DNA of 60,957 nucleotides from CAZNYN01 sp964422205. Lineage in GTDB: Bacteria > Synergistota > Synergistia > Synergistales > Synergistaceae. The notes beneath the pieces are model-generated. The model was given only the letters and a program-made list of their open reading frames with translations, was not told the DNA's origin and did no database searches. The DNA is taken from positions 1 to 60,957 of the forward strand of contig CAYRAI010000008.1 in the NCBI GenBank assembly GCA_964422205.1, in the 5' to 3' direction. Shown here piece by piece: positions 25,791-33,996 of this stretch. Both the position numbers and the translations under genes were made by a program. Each line of letters opens with the position of its first letter. The first letter of the stretch is position 1.

Positions 25791-26792
25791 CTATTTTCTG
25801 CTTTTTTCTTTCGCTTCTTTTTCAAGTCCCTTTATAGTATCAAGGTATGCTTTTTCCACCGGAGCGATTATTTTTTCTTGATATTTTCGATATTCTGATT
25901 TAGCTTTTTCTACCGCCTGAGTATGACTTATTGAACCACTACTATGTAAAAGCTTTCTGTTACCGGAGGTAAGAACAGAGTCTAACTGATTCACATAATC
26001 ATTCATATACATTGGCTTGTGTTCAATGGCATTGATTTCTGCCAAATCAAAGTAACCGGATACAAGGTTGTTCAGCACTCGCAGTTCGTTTTCTTCTAAG
26101 TAGTTCTTTGCTATACCGATATCCTTTAATGCAGGAAGCTCACCTGAAAACGATGTTAATCCCATGAAAGGCTTTTCTGCATCAGCTCTCTGATATATGA
26201 CTTCCGCAGCAGTATGTCCATGTGCGGCAAAATGGAGTTTATTCTGCACTATTTTGAAAAATCGGACTGAATCTTCACAGTGAGGATTGTAATCCACACT
26301 GGTTGCATAAAGGTCAAGAACCTGTCTGTAAAGCACTTTTTCAGAGGAACGAATATCTCTGATACGGTCGAGCAATTCTTTCCAGTAACTGCCGCCGCCA
26401 TTGCCTTTAAGACGTTCGTCATCCATTGCAAAACCTTTTTTCATATATTCTTTCAGAACACTTGTTGCCCAGATACGGAACTGCGTGCCGCGGACAGATT
26501 TCACACGGTAACCCACGGAAATGATAACGTCAAGATTGTAGTAATCAACATTATAATCTTTTCCATCAGCGGCAGTATAGGCAAATTTTGCCCACACTGA
26601 ATCTTTCACAAGCTCGCTCTCTTTAAAAACATTACGAACGTGCTTTCCGATAACACTTCGGTCACGTTGAAACAATTCAGCCATCTGGTCAATGGACAGC
26701 CAAACAGTATCATTATCAAAGGTTGCTTCGACTTTTGTCATGCCGTCATATGTAGTGTAGATGACTATGGCAGTGTTTGGTTCGTTATTCAA
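25791..26792 (-). CDS. RhuM family protein
   Basis: A 333-residue protein matching the RhuM (virulence RhuM/YoaI-like) family: N-terminal IVIYTTYDGMTKVEATF, then VWLSIDQMAELFQRDRSVIG, YNLDVIISVGYRVKSVRGTQ and the C-terminal FSGELPALKDIGIAKNYL block. The start is TTG with AAAGGAGG 8 bases upstream and overlaps the stop of a 34-codon upstream frame. RhuM genes are often carried on genomic islands and are found near restriction or toxin modules. The molecular role is not established; the N-terminus looks like a Bro/KilA-type nucleic-acid-binding region. It separates two metal-transport operons. Confidence 0.85.
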   Translation of the reverse strand: MNNEPNTAIVIYTTYDGMTKVEATFDNDTVWLSIDQMAELFQRDRSVIGKHVRNVFKESELVKDSVWAKFAYTAADGKDYNVDYYNLDVIISVGYRVKSVRGTQFRIWATSVLKEYMKKGFAMDDERLKGNGGGSYWKELLDRIRDIRSSEKVLYRQVLDLYATSVDYNPHCEDSVRFFKIVQNKLHFAAHGHTAAEVIYQRADAEKPFMGLTSFSGELPALKDIGIAKNYLEENELRVLNNLVSGYFDLAEINAIEHKPMYMNDYVNQLDSVLTSGNRKLLHSSGSISHTQAVEKAKSEYRKYQEKIIAPVEKAYLDTIKGLEKEAKEKSRK

Positions 26793-26893
26793 AAAACGGC
26801 CTCCTTTGAGTTATATCGTTTTCTTCTTCGAAATTCGACCAAGAGATCCTGTAGTATCTGTGAGTTCCGGTATTGCTCATTCATTACATCCAT
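26789..26893 (-). CDS. Small ORF overlapping the RhuM start
   Basis: A 34-residue frame (MDVMNEQYRNSQILQDLLVE, then a basic FRRRKRYNSKEAVF) ends within the TTG of the RhuM gene (TTGA overlap). It may be a translational-coupling leader, a small partner, or the remnant of a longer gene. No strong ribosome site is seen. It begins 40 bases after the znuB stop. Confidence 0.3.
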   Translation of the reverse strand: MDVMNEQYRNSQILQDLLVEFRRRKRYNSKEAVF

Positions 26894-26932
26894 GTTGCAG
26901 CCTTCAACGGCAGCTTTTGTATAGCTTGAATG

Positions 26933-27775
26933 TCATTTGCTGACGGGGAGATGTATTCCTCTTTCCGCTGCCGAGCCTATGCAGAAGAACAACGCGAATA
27001 CCGCCAAATTCACAGCTATGATGCTTGCTCCGGCAGGTATGGAGAGTGCGTAGGAAAAGACCATGCCGATAAAGAAGCAAACCACAGAGACTGCGCCAGA
27101 GCATATCACAACGCTTTTAAAGCTGCGGCAGCACCTCATGGCTGAGAGCGCGGGAAAGACTATAAGGCTTGATATCAGCATTGTGCCCATTATTCTCATT
27201 CCGACAACGATTGTCACTGCTGTAAGTACAGCGATAAGGGTGTTGTAAAGGCTCACATTTACCCCTGAAGCTTTGGCAAAGCTCTCGTCAAAGGTCACTG
27301 CGAATACTTTGTTATAAAACAGTATAAACATTGTAAGCACTGATGCGGAGAGTGTGAGGCTCAAGTAGACATCTCCCTTATCCATGGCAAGAATGCTTCC
27401 GAACATGTAATTAAAAACATCAACATTAAGTCCGTTTGAAAGAGAGGCCGCTATTATTCCCGCAGCAAGAGCCGAGCTTGATATTACGGCAATGGCGGCA
27501 TCTCCCTTTATTCTGCTCTTCTCGCTTATCTTAAGCAGCATCAGTGCTGCAAGAATCATCACCGGAACTGATACCGCAAGAGGCGCAGCTCCAATTACTA
27601 TGGCTATGCAGAGAGAGCCGAAGCCTACGTGGCCAAGCCCGTCCCCTATCATGGAATATCTTTTAAGGACGAGGCTTACTCCGAGCAGAGCGGCGCAGAG
27701 AGATACAGAGGCTCCAACCACAATAGCTCTGACTATAAACTGGTATGAAAATATTTCAGCAATTATAGCAGTCAT
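26933..27775 (-). CDS. znuB: ZnuB, zinc ABC transporter permease
   Basis: A 280-residue ABC-3 family permease with about eight transmembrane helices and the motifs RYSMIGDGLGHVGFG and GTMLISSLIVFPALSAM. The ATG at 27775 overlaps the end of znuC. A TTG three codons earlier sits closer to a GGAGG and may be the true start. It is the last gene of the zur-znuA-znuC-znuB operon. Confidence 0.9.
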   Translation of the reverse strand: MTAIIAEIFSYQFIVRAIVVGASVSLCAALLGVSLVLKRYSMIGDGLGHVGFGSLCIAIVIGAAPLAVSVPVMILAALMLLKISEKSRIKGDAAIAVISSSALAAGIIAASLSNGLNVDVFNYMFGSILAMDKGDVYLSLTLSASVLTMFILFYNKVFAVTFDESFAKASGVNVSLYNTLIAVLTAVTIVVGMRIMGTMLISSLIVFPALSAMRCCRSFKSVVICSGAVSVVCFFIGMVFSYALSIPAGASIIAVNLAVFALFFCIGSAAERGIHLPVSK

Positions 27776-28469
27776 ACTCCGCAAACTTCCTCCCTATCTC
27801 TGATTTGAGATACATTTCGGATGTTCCGAAAAAAAGTGCGCTTCGTCCCATGTGAAGTATTTTGCCGGCGTTCTCCGCTGCAAATCTAATATTATGAGAG
27901 ACCATTATAGTCGTAAGAGATCTCTTTTTATTCAGAGAGAGGAGCACAGAAGCGAACTCCGAGCTTATTACAGGGTCAAGCCCAGCCGCAGGTTCGTCCA
28001 GGACAAGAAGTTTCTTTGCCGCGCATAAGGCACGCGCCAGCAGAACTCTCTGCTGCTGCCCTCCCGATAAATCTCTGTACGAATGTTTTCTTATATTTGC
28101 GACAGAAAGCTCGTCCATGCACTTGTCGGCAAGAAGTCTGGCTGATTTTGTGTAAAAAGGCACTATGCCCAAAGATGCCGCGCACCCGGAAAGCACAACT
28201 TCCTCTACGCTTGCGGGAAAATCCTTCTGCGACTGGCTCTGCTGAGGCAGATAGCCGATATCGCTGCGGGAAAGACCGCCCAAAAGAGATACGCTCCCGG
28301 CAGAGAGAGGCACAAGGCCAAGAATCGCCTTTATAAGAGTGCTTTTGCCCGAGCCATTTTCACCTACAACTGCAAGAAAGTCCCCTTCCTCTAAATCAAA
28401 AGAGACATTTGAAACGACATCATAGCCGTCATAAGAGACTACGGCATTGCTAAGCTTTAAAATTGTCAT
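27756..28469 (-). CDS. znuC: ZnuC, zinc ABC transporter ATPase
   Basis: A 237-residue ATPase with Walker A GENGSGKST (about 36-44), signature LSGGQQQRV, Walker B LLVLDEPAAGLD and switch region VSHNI. The start overlaps the znuA stop (ATGA). It powers Zn(II) import with ZnuA and ZnuB. Confidence 0.92.
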   Translation of the reverse strand: MTILKLSNAVVSYDGYDVVSNVSFDLEEGDFLAVVGENGSGKSTLIKAILGLVPLSAGSVSLLGGLSRSDIGYLPQQSQSQKDFPASVEEVVLSGCAASLGIVPFYTKSARLLADKCMDELSVANIRKHSYRDLSGGQQQRVLLARALCAAKKLLVLDEPAAGLDPVISSEFASVLLSLNKKRSLTTIMVSHNIRFAAENAGKILHMGRSALFFGTSEMYLKSEIGRKFAEYDCYNC

Positions 28470-29443
28470 TTGAGCCCCTCTTTTAAGTTGGCAAGATTTT
28501 CTCTCATCATAATCAGATAGGTAGTGTTTCCGGTGAAATCTTCCTTGCTGAGGTTATGGCAGGAACGGAATGGCAGCATTTTAGCTCCTGTCTCCGAACT
28601 TATAAGCTTCGCCACCTTAGGCGCAGTCAGCTCCTCATAATATATTACCGGGATTTTCTTCTCCCTTATTTCATCTATAAGAAACGCCACCTTTTTGGCA
28701 CTCGGGTCGGACTCCGCCGCACAGGAGTCATGGGCGGCATAGGCTGTAAGACCATACCTTTCCATAAAATAGTGAAAAGCGTTGCGCCCTCCAAGCACAA
28801 CTTCGCGCCTGACACCGGATTTCACAGCTTTTTTAAAATCGGCGTCAAGAGAGGCAAGCTCCTTTTTGTAAGATTCTCCGTTCTTCCTGTAATCATAAGC
28901 ATTTGCCGGGTCTGCTTCGCAGAGAGCCTGCACAATATTATCCGTCATTACAGCGGCATTGTTGGGGTCTGTCCATATATGAGGGTCAAGACCGTGCATG
29001 TGGTGAGAAGAGTTCTGTTCCTCATGGGAGTGAGCTTCGTCATGGTCATGATCTTCATCTTCTCCCGAGAGCTTAACGTTGCACGAGAGATCCGCAGCCT
29101 TAATATGTCCGTTCTCAGACGAGGCTATTATTCTCTCAGCCCAAGGCTCCATATACTTTCCCGTGTACAGAAAAACATCCGCCTTTTCTATCTTCATTAT
29201 GTCGGACGGCGACGGCTCATAAGTATGGCTTTCGGCACCCGGCGGAAGGAGCAGAAGAACTTCGGCATGGTTTCCCGCTATCTGACGTGCAAAATCATAC
29301 TGAGGAAAGAGTGTGGCTACGATTTTAATACCCTTGTGCTCGGAGAGTTCAGTGGTTTTTTCGCTTTTGCTCTCCTGATTCAAAAAAATATAACAGCATA
29401 AAAGAATCAGAACCGCTGCAGCTGCGGCTAGTAATTTCTTCAT
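28466..29443 (-). CDS. znuA: ZnuA, periplasmic zinc-binding protein
   Basis: A 325-residue exported cluster A-I binding protein starting MKKLLAAAAAVLI. The N-terminal hydrophobic segment ends in ILLCCYIF, which could serve as a lipid-anchor cysteine. A His-rich acidic loop (DHDHDEAHSHEEQ and HHMHG, about 135-155) precedes GLDPHIWTDP, characteristic of zinc-specific members. The start overlaps the zur stop (ATGA), and AAGGAG lies upstream. Confidence 0.92.
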   Translation of the reverse strand: MKKLLAAAAAVLILLCCYIFLNQESKSEKTTELSEHKGIKIVATLFPQYDFARQIAGNHAEVLLLLPPGAESHTYEPSPSDIMKIEKADVFLYTGKYMEPWAERIIASSENGHIKAADLSCNVKLSGEDEDHDHDEAHSHEEQNSSHHMHGLDPHIWTDPNNAAVMTDNIVQALCEADPANAYDYRKNGESYKKELASLDADFKKAVKSGVRREVVLGGRNAFHYFMERYGLTAYAAHDSCAAESDPSAKKVAFLIDEIREKKIPVIYYEELTAPKVAKLISSETGAKMLPFRSCHNLSKEDFTGNTTYLIMMRENLANLKEGLK

Positions 29444-29871
29444 TTCGCACCGCTCCTTCTCTGCGCATCGCGGCAAAGGGCGCAAGTTCCGTAAAAGACA
29501 GTCTTAAACTTATTTATCTCAAAATCATGTTCTTCCTCTATATGCTCCGATATTTTATCGAGAAGAGAGCATTCTAGATGGAAAAGAGAGCCGCAGACAT
29601 CACACTTAAGGTGGTAGTGATTTTTGCAGGATTCGCTGCTGCCGACATATTCATAACATGCACTGGAACCGTCAACAGGCGAATACTTTCTGAGAGTCCC
29701 CTCTTCCGCGAGCTTTTCAAAGTACCTGTATATAGTTGCCTTTCCTACTCGGAAGCCCTCTTTTTTCAGAGCGTCAAATACGTCGTCGGCGGTAAGATGC
29801 GCTCCCTTTGTTTTGGAAATATATTCACGAATGAGCTTTCTGGGCTCTGTCTCATAACTCTTTGTGTACAT
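29440..29871 (-). CDS. zur: Fur-family regulator, probable Zur
   Basis: A 143-residue Fur-family repressor with a winged helix at about 20-85 (RVGKATIYRYFEKLAEEGTL). The metal sites include HYHLKCDVCG and a second Cys pair CALC near the end. Co-transcription with znuACB in one overlapping operon points to zinc as the co-repressor, inferred from context. The upstream 130 bases hold TTGATTCTGATTCTCAA on the minus strand, a weak imperfect repeat that could be the operator. The ribosome site is weak (GGGG). Confidence 0.85.
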   Translation of the reverse strand: MYTKSYETEPRKLIREYISKTKGAHLTADDVFDALKKEGFRVGKATIYRYFEKLAEEGTLRKYSPVDGSSACYEYVGSSESCKNHYHLKCDVCGSLFHLECSLLDKISEHIEEEHDFEINKFKTVFYGTCALCRDAQRRSGAK

Positions 29872-29938
29872 TAAATCAGCCCCAATATAGAATTGAGAAT
29901 CAGAATCAAATTATAGATACAATGCCGAATTTTAGCAA

Positions 29939-29977
29939 GATAAAAAATATGACGGAGCTCTATGCTCCGTCATATTT
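29939..29977 (-). terminator. Terminator between gspG and zur
   Basis: A 14-bp perfect stem (AAATATGACGGAGC / GCTCCGTCATATTT) with a five-base loop has T-runs on both strands, so it can terminate in either direction. On the minus strand it ends the gspG transcript. Confidence 0.8.
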
Positions 29978-30004
29978 TTTATTATTTTATATGCAGAACT
30001 TGTA

Positions 30005-30448
30005 CTATTCCCAGTTCGTGATGTCTGCGTTCTTTCCCTCTCCGCCCTCTTGACCGTCCGGGCCGTAGGAGTATATATCAAAATCACCGTGCTGTCCCGG
30101 GCATTCATATACAAAGGGCCTGCCCCATGCGTCTTTGGGCATCTTCTTCATGTATCCGCCGCTCTTATAATTAAGAGGTTCGGGAGGCATTGTTGGAGCC
30201 TTCACAAGAGCTTCAAGCCCCTGATCTGTCGTGGGATAGAAACCGTTGTCAAGCTGAAAGAGCCCCAGAACCTGCTCAAGCTGTGCTATCTGTGTGGCTG
30301 TAGTTTTGCGTTTTGCATCATCGCTCTGACCTATGAGCTTAGGGCCGACAAGAGCAGAGAGCAGACCTATAATTACAACGACAACCATTATTTCGATGAG
30401 AGTAAAGCCGCTGTGCCTTCTTACAGCACCTTTTCCTTCTCTTCTCAT
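30005..30448 (-). CDS. gspG: GspG-type major pseudopilin
   Basis: A 147-residue type II secretion major pseudopilin. A basic leader is followed by the prepilin cleavage motif G/FTLIEIMVVVVIIG (about 14), one hydrophobic helix, and a C-terminal domain with the GspG patterns YPTTDQGLEALV, KDAWGRPFVYECPG and YSYGPDGQEGGEG, the last part of the calcium loop. GGAGG lies 7 bases upstream. No other secretion-system gene is in the window, so the rest of the machine is elsewhere or the gene is isolated. Confidence 0.9.
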   Translation of the reverse strand: MRREGKGAVRRHSGFTLIEIMVVVVIIGLLSALVGPKLIGQSDDAKRKTTATQIAQLEQVLGLFQLDNGFYPTTDQGLEALVKAPTMPPEPLNYKSGGYMKKMPKDAWGRPFVYECPGQHGDFDIYSYGPDGQEGGEGKNADITNWE

Positions 30449-30535
30449 AAAAACACCTCCAAGTATTCATATCTGGCTGACATTATAGTCTTTTTTAATC
30501 TTACTGTCCCATGCAAAAACTAGAATTAAGATTGC

Positions 30536-32680
30536 TTAGTTCTCCTCGCCGCGCTCCTTAAGAAGCTCCTCAAGAGATACATAGTCAATTTTGCCCGTTG
30601 AAAGAAGCGGGACTTCCTCCATAAATACAACTCGTTTCGGTATGGCTATTTCCGCAACTCCAAAATCCGAAAGCTTTTGGCGTACTTCGTCACGCTTCAG
30701 CTCCGGCCTTGTGGATATGAGGGCCAAAGTTTCTCCGCGCGGACCGCCGTGCAGCATAACAACAGCGTGCTTGTCATCGGGCCATACTTCGCAAAGGACT
30801 TCTTCTATGGACACGAGAGATATCATCTCTCCGCCTATCTTGGCAAAACGCTTTGCACGTCCAAGTATCGTGATATAGCCCTCTTCGTCCATATCGACAA
30901 TATCCCCTGTATCATACCATCCGTCCTTGGGTGGCTCCAGAACACCGGGATTGGTTATGCGCAAGTATCCCAGCATTATATTATCGCCCTTTAGCCACAG
31001 TCTGCCGCCTCTGTGAACTCCGTCGACAGGCTCTATTCTGTGTTCTATACCCTCACAAAGCATGCCTACTGTGCCTGTCTTGTGGTGGGCAAAGTAGTTA
31101 TTCGATACGACTGGGGCGGCTTCTGTCACTCCGTAGCCCTCTGTTATTCTAATGTTAAAGCGTTCAAACCATGTCTGCTGAGTGGAGGGTTTCAGCTTCT
31201 CTCCGCCCTGAACCAGCAGGCGCATTGTCGCAAAGTCGTAATTGTCGGAAGCGGCTTTGGCAAAGCCGTTAAGGAAGGTATCTGTAGCGAAAAGAAGCGT
31301 GATTCTCTCGTCATAGCATATTGTCGATATCGTCTTGTAGTGCAGCGGTGATGGATAAAGATAGACAAAGACACCTAAAGTTACCGGCATAAATACGCCG
31401 CAAAGGCCGAAGGAGTGGAATATCGGCATCGCATTTAAGATTCTGTCAGAACGGTAAAAATCCACTCTCGTGTACATCTGGGCGTGGTTGGTGTGCAGAT
31501 TCTTGTAGCTGAGCATAACGCCCTTAGGCGCACCCTCCGAACCTGACGTGAATAAAACCACTGCGGGCTTGTCAGCTTCTCCAGGAATGACGGGATTGGA
31601 TTTTACAAAGTGAGTTTTGATAGCGGCAGACATTTTTTTGCCGGTCGTTATAGATTTAGCCGCATCCTCAAGCCATATAATGCGCAGTCCGTCCTCTTCA
31701 ACCGCTTTTGTAAGAAACTCAAGCTTGCCCAACTCTATAAATTTATGAGAAGTAATGACAGTCTTCACACATGCGGTACGGCAGCAGTTGACCAAAGATC
31801 TGCCTCCGAGAGAGAAATTGAGCATTGCCGGTATCTTGCCCATCTTCTGCACGGCATAGATAGCAACGACTCCGCCAAGTGAAGTGGGAAGCAGTATGCC
31901 GACATTATCTCCTTCTATGTTCTGATTTTTAAGAACTTCCTCTATAAGCAGTACTCTGGTTATAAAGCCGTTGTAAGTTACGGGCTTCTGCTGGTAGTCG
32001 CAGAAAAGGCGCGTTTTTCCGCCGTACTCGTTGCGCGCGTCGATAAGGACGTCCCAAAAAGGCTTATGCCTGCGCCTTGCATACATGGCGGCCTCGTTCA
32101 TGATTCTCTCAAGAGCACGTCCTGCAGCCGCGTTTCTCTTTGAGCCTTTCAGTTCTTCTGGGATGTCCAGTGTCTTAACGGGAAAGACCGAAATTGTAAC
32201 CTTTGAGAAAAAGCGAAGCCCTCTTTTATGCTGAATGCGCGAAAACGGTGTGCGCTGAGTGCCCTCTATGTGTATCGGAAGAATCTTCGCCTGAGTGTGG
32301 TCGGCTATCATTGCGACACCCTGAGAAACCTTCATTGCGTTGCCTATGGTTGTAGGCTGAAGTTCCGGAAATATGACACATCTGCCGCCGTTTTTTAACT
32401 GGCTTAAAAAATATTTTAGTGTAAGAGGCGCGTCAGAATCCAGAATATGCGTGTCAGCTAAAGAGAGAAACATCCCGGCAAAACGCTTTTTGGTAAGCCT
32501 CCGTTCAATAGCGAAGGGAACTTTCTCCGGAAGAAAAACCGCCAAAATCAGAGGATCTATAAAAGAGACGTAATTGGGAGCTATAAGAACTCCTTCACCG
32601 GCATTCTTCCAATTATCCCAACCCTTCACCTCCACTCGGAAAAAGAGTCTGAGAATAAACCTAACTATTAGTCTCCACAA
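30536..32680 (-). CDS. Aas-like fusion: acyltransferase-like domain plus acyl-ACP/CoA synthetase, with degenerate acyltransferase motifs
   Basis: A 714-residue protein. The start is a TTG with GGAGGG 7 bases upstream; the frame extends 48 codons further but without a ribosome site. Residues 1-200 are a PlsC-like domain and 215-714 an AMP-forming ligase with FTSGSEGAPKGVM, EGYGVTEAAP, YDTGDIVDMD and a C-terminal TGKIDY lysine. In E. coli Aas this pair reacylates lysophosphatidylethanolamine. Here the catalytic His of the acyltransferase HX4D motif is Tyr (PNYVSFID, Y37), and the later FPEGR motif reads FPELQ (104-108). The acyltransferase half is therefore probably inactive or altered, while the synthetase half looks intact. 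Confidence 0.85.
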   Translation of the reverse strand: MWRLIVRFILRLFFRVEVKGWDNWKNAGEGVLIAPNYVSFIDPLILAVFLPEKVPFAIERRLTKKRFAGMFLSLADTHILDSDAPLTLKYFLSQLKNGGRCVIFPELQPTTIGNAMKVSQGVAMIADHTQAKILPIHIEGTQRTPFSRIQHKRGLRFFSKVTISVFPVKTLDIPEELKGSKRNAAAGRALERIMNEAAMYARRRHKPFWDVLIDARNEYGGKTRLFCDYQQKPVTYNGFITRVLLIEEVLKNQNIEGDNVGILLPTSLGGVVAIYAVQKMGKIPAMLNFSLGGRSLVNCCRTACVKTVITSHKFIELGKLEFLTKAVEEDGLRIIWLEDAAKSITTGKKMSAAIKTHFVKSNPVIPGEADKPAVVLFTSGSEGAPKGVMLSYKNLHTNHAQMYTRVDFYRSDRILNAMPIFHSFGLCGVFMPVTLGVFVYLYPSPLHYKTISTICYDERITLLFATDTFLNGFAKAASDNYDFATMRLLVQGGEKLKPSTQQTWFERFNIRITEGYGVTEAAPVVSNNYFAHHKTGTVGMLCEGIEHRIEPVDGVHRGGRLWLKGDNIMLGYLRITNPGVLEPPKDGWYDTGDIVDMDEEGYITILGRAKRFAKIGGEMISLVSIEEVLCEVWPDDKHAVVMLHGGPRGETLALISTRPELKRDEVRQKLSDFGVAEIAIPKRVVFMEEVPLLSTGKIDYVSLEELLKERGEEN

Positions 32681-32833
32681 ATCCGAACCCTCCGCTTCTA
32701 TACATATAAAAAATAGTGGAAACAAAAGTCCACTATGGTTGCTATTATAACATAATCTGCACTTATAAAAAAAGACTACAACGGATAACAAAAAAAGGCA
32801 AGGGAAAATTTTATCGAAGATCAATACATACTA

Positions 32834-33066
32834 CTGAAAAGGCTGAGGAAGAGGGGTGAGTGCAGGGGCGTTGAGCGATGGTTCAGCAGTTGTCGAACGG
32901 TTGTCAGGGGCAGAGGCAGGCAGCATTGGCTTTGCACTTCGCGGACGTCGTTTGCTTTGCTTCACGGCAGTCGCTTTGCGGAAGTCGCTTCGCGTGAAAC
33001 ATGGTGAAATGCTCGCTTCGCATTGCGTGAAATGTTGTGAGATGCTAAATCTCGGTTTAGCTTTTT
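32834..33066. other. Gene-free stretch with short CGCTTCGCG-type repeats
   Basis: Between the Aas-like gene and the large palindromes lies sequence with several near-copies of GTCGCTTTGCGG, GTCGCTTCGCGTGAAAC and CTCGCTTCGCATTGCGTGAAA, each with a small internal palindrome. No coding signal, RNA gene or promoter is convincing here. Confidence 0.4.
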
Positions 33067-33067
33067 T

Positions 33068-33179
33068 CTCGTATCCCCGCAATGGGTCTGTGCGGGGTAA
33101 AGTGTCGTTGGTTTTGAATCTTTATGGGCTTAAAACCAAAGCCGCTTTACCCCGCACAGAAAATTTGCGGGGAGACGAG
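33068..33179. repeat. Large palindromic repeat, copy A
   Basis: An imperfect inverted repeat of about 112 bp. Left-arm elements CCCCGC, CTGTGCGGGGTAAAG and TTGGTTTT pair with right-arm AAAACCAA, CTTTACCCCGCACAG and GCGGGG. Copy B follows in the same orientation at a period of about 153 bp, separated by a linker with CTAAATCT(C/A)GGTTTAGC. Confidence 0.85.
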
Positions 33180-33221
33180 AAAGAGCAAAAACATAGACTA
33201 AATCTAGGTTTAGCTTTTTAA

Positions 33222-33331
33222 TCGTCTCCCCGCAATGCCTCTGTGCGGGGTAAAGTGTCGTTGGTTTTGAATCTTTAGGAGCTTAAAACCAAAGCCGCTT
33301 TACCCCGCACAGAAAATTTGCGGGGAGACGA
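33222..33331. repeat. Large palindromic repeat, copy B
   Basis: About 110 bp, nearly identical to copy A, with perfect outer ends TCGTCTCCCCGCAA / TTGCGGGGAGACGA apart from a short mismatch near the outer third. A possible decayed third unit starts near 33372 (TTAATTGTCAGGCCCCAAT). A diverged relative is at 60128-60280. Confidence 0.85.
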
Positions 33332-33528
33332 GAAGGGGCAAATACACTGCGTTAAATCTCCGTTTATCTCTTAATTGTCAGGCCCCAATCTTTCTATGCT
33401 GCAAGTGCAATTTGGCTTTTTCTCTATTTTCTCGTGAACAAAAGTGAACTAAACTCCTTATTGAAAATAAAAGACGTCTAAAAAGCACACAATTGTCTTC
33501 ATGTTATGGTAAAATTCAGATATTGGGG

Positions 33529-33561
33529 CAGACCGCCACCGTTTTTTGGTGAAACAGTCTG
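33529..33561 (+). promoter_or_regulatory. Leader stem-loop of the AOR operon
   Basis: A two-part stem lies in the 5' leader: CAGAC/GTCTG outside and CACC/GGTG inside, with a T-rich loop. It ends 33 bases before the GTG start. It is too small to be the known Moco/Tuco riboswitch, so the role is unknown. Confidence 0.4.
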
Positions 33562-33594
33562 AAAATATTTTATTTTTACCGGGAGGGATTTTGA

Positions 33595-33984
33595 GTGAAG
33601 ATAATGCAGGTTAATTCAGAGAAGTGCGTGATGTGCAGAGAATGCGAATCCGCCTGCTCGAAAGCGTGGTTCAAGGAAGAATCGCCTGAACTTTCAAGGG
33701 TCAAAATTGTTGAGATGACAGGTTTTGCAAATATCAATATCTGCTCTCAGTGCGGCGCCTGTATAGGAGTTTGTCCTACTCAGGCTCTTGTGCGTGATGC
33801 AAACGGCGTGGTGCAAGTGCGCAAGGATAAGTGCACATCATGCCTTATGTGCGTCGGTTTCTGTCCGTCTGCAAGCATGTTCTTTAATGCCGATAAGCAG
33901 ACAGAGCCTTTCAAGTGCATCGCATGCGGAATTTGCGCAAGGAAGTGCCCCACTGGCGCTCTTCAAATTCTGGAAGCGAAGTAA
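33595..33984 (+). CDS. Four-cluster ferredoxin-like subunit of the AOR operon
   Basis: A 129-residue polyferredoxin with four [4Fe-4S] motifs of CX2CX2CX3C form: CVMCRECESAC, CSQCGACIGVCP, CTSCLMCVGFCP and CIACGICARKCP. The start is GTG with GGGAGGG 7 bases upstream. It lies 12 bases before the AOR gene and probably passes electrons between the tungsten enzyme and ferredoxin or another carrier. Confidence 0.9.
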   Translation: MKIMQVNSEKCVMCRECESACSKAWFKEESPELSRVKIVEMTGFANINICSQCGACIGVCPTQALVRDANGVVQVRKDKCTSCLMCVGFCPSASMFFNADKQTEPFKCIACGICARKCPTGALQILEAK

Positions 33985-33996
33985 GGAGTGACTGCA

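Noticed and set aside
33001..33375. Possible CRISPR array
   Set aside because: Only two full units at a 153-bp period, each a large palindrome, with no set of unique spacers and no cas genes in the window.
33480..33594. Moco/Tuco riboswitch upstream of the AOR operon
   Set aside because: Only one small nested stem is present; the multi-helix aptamer is not.
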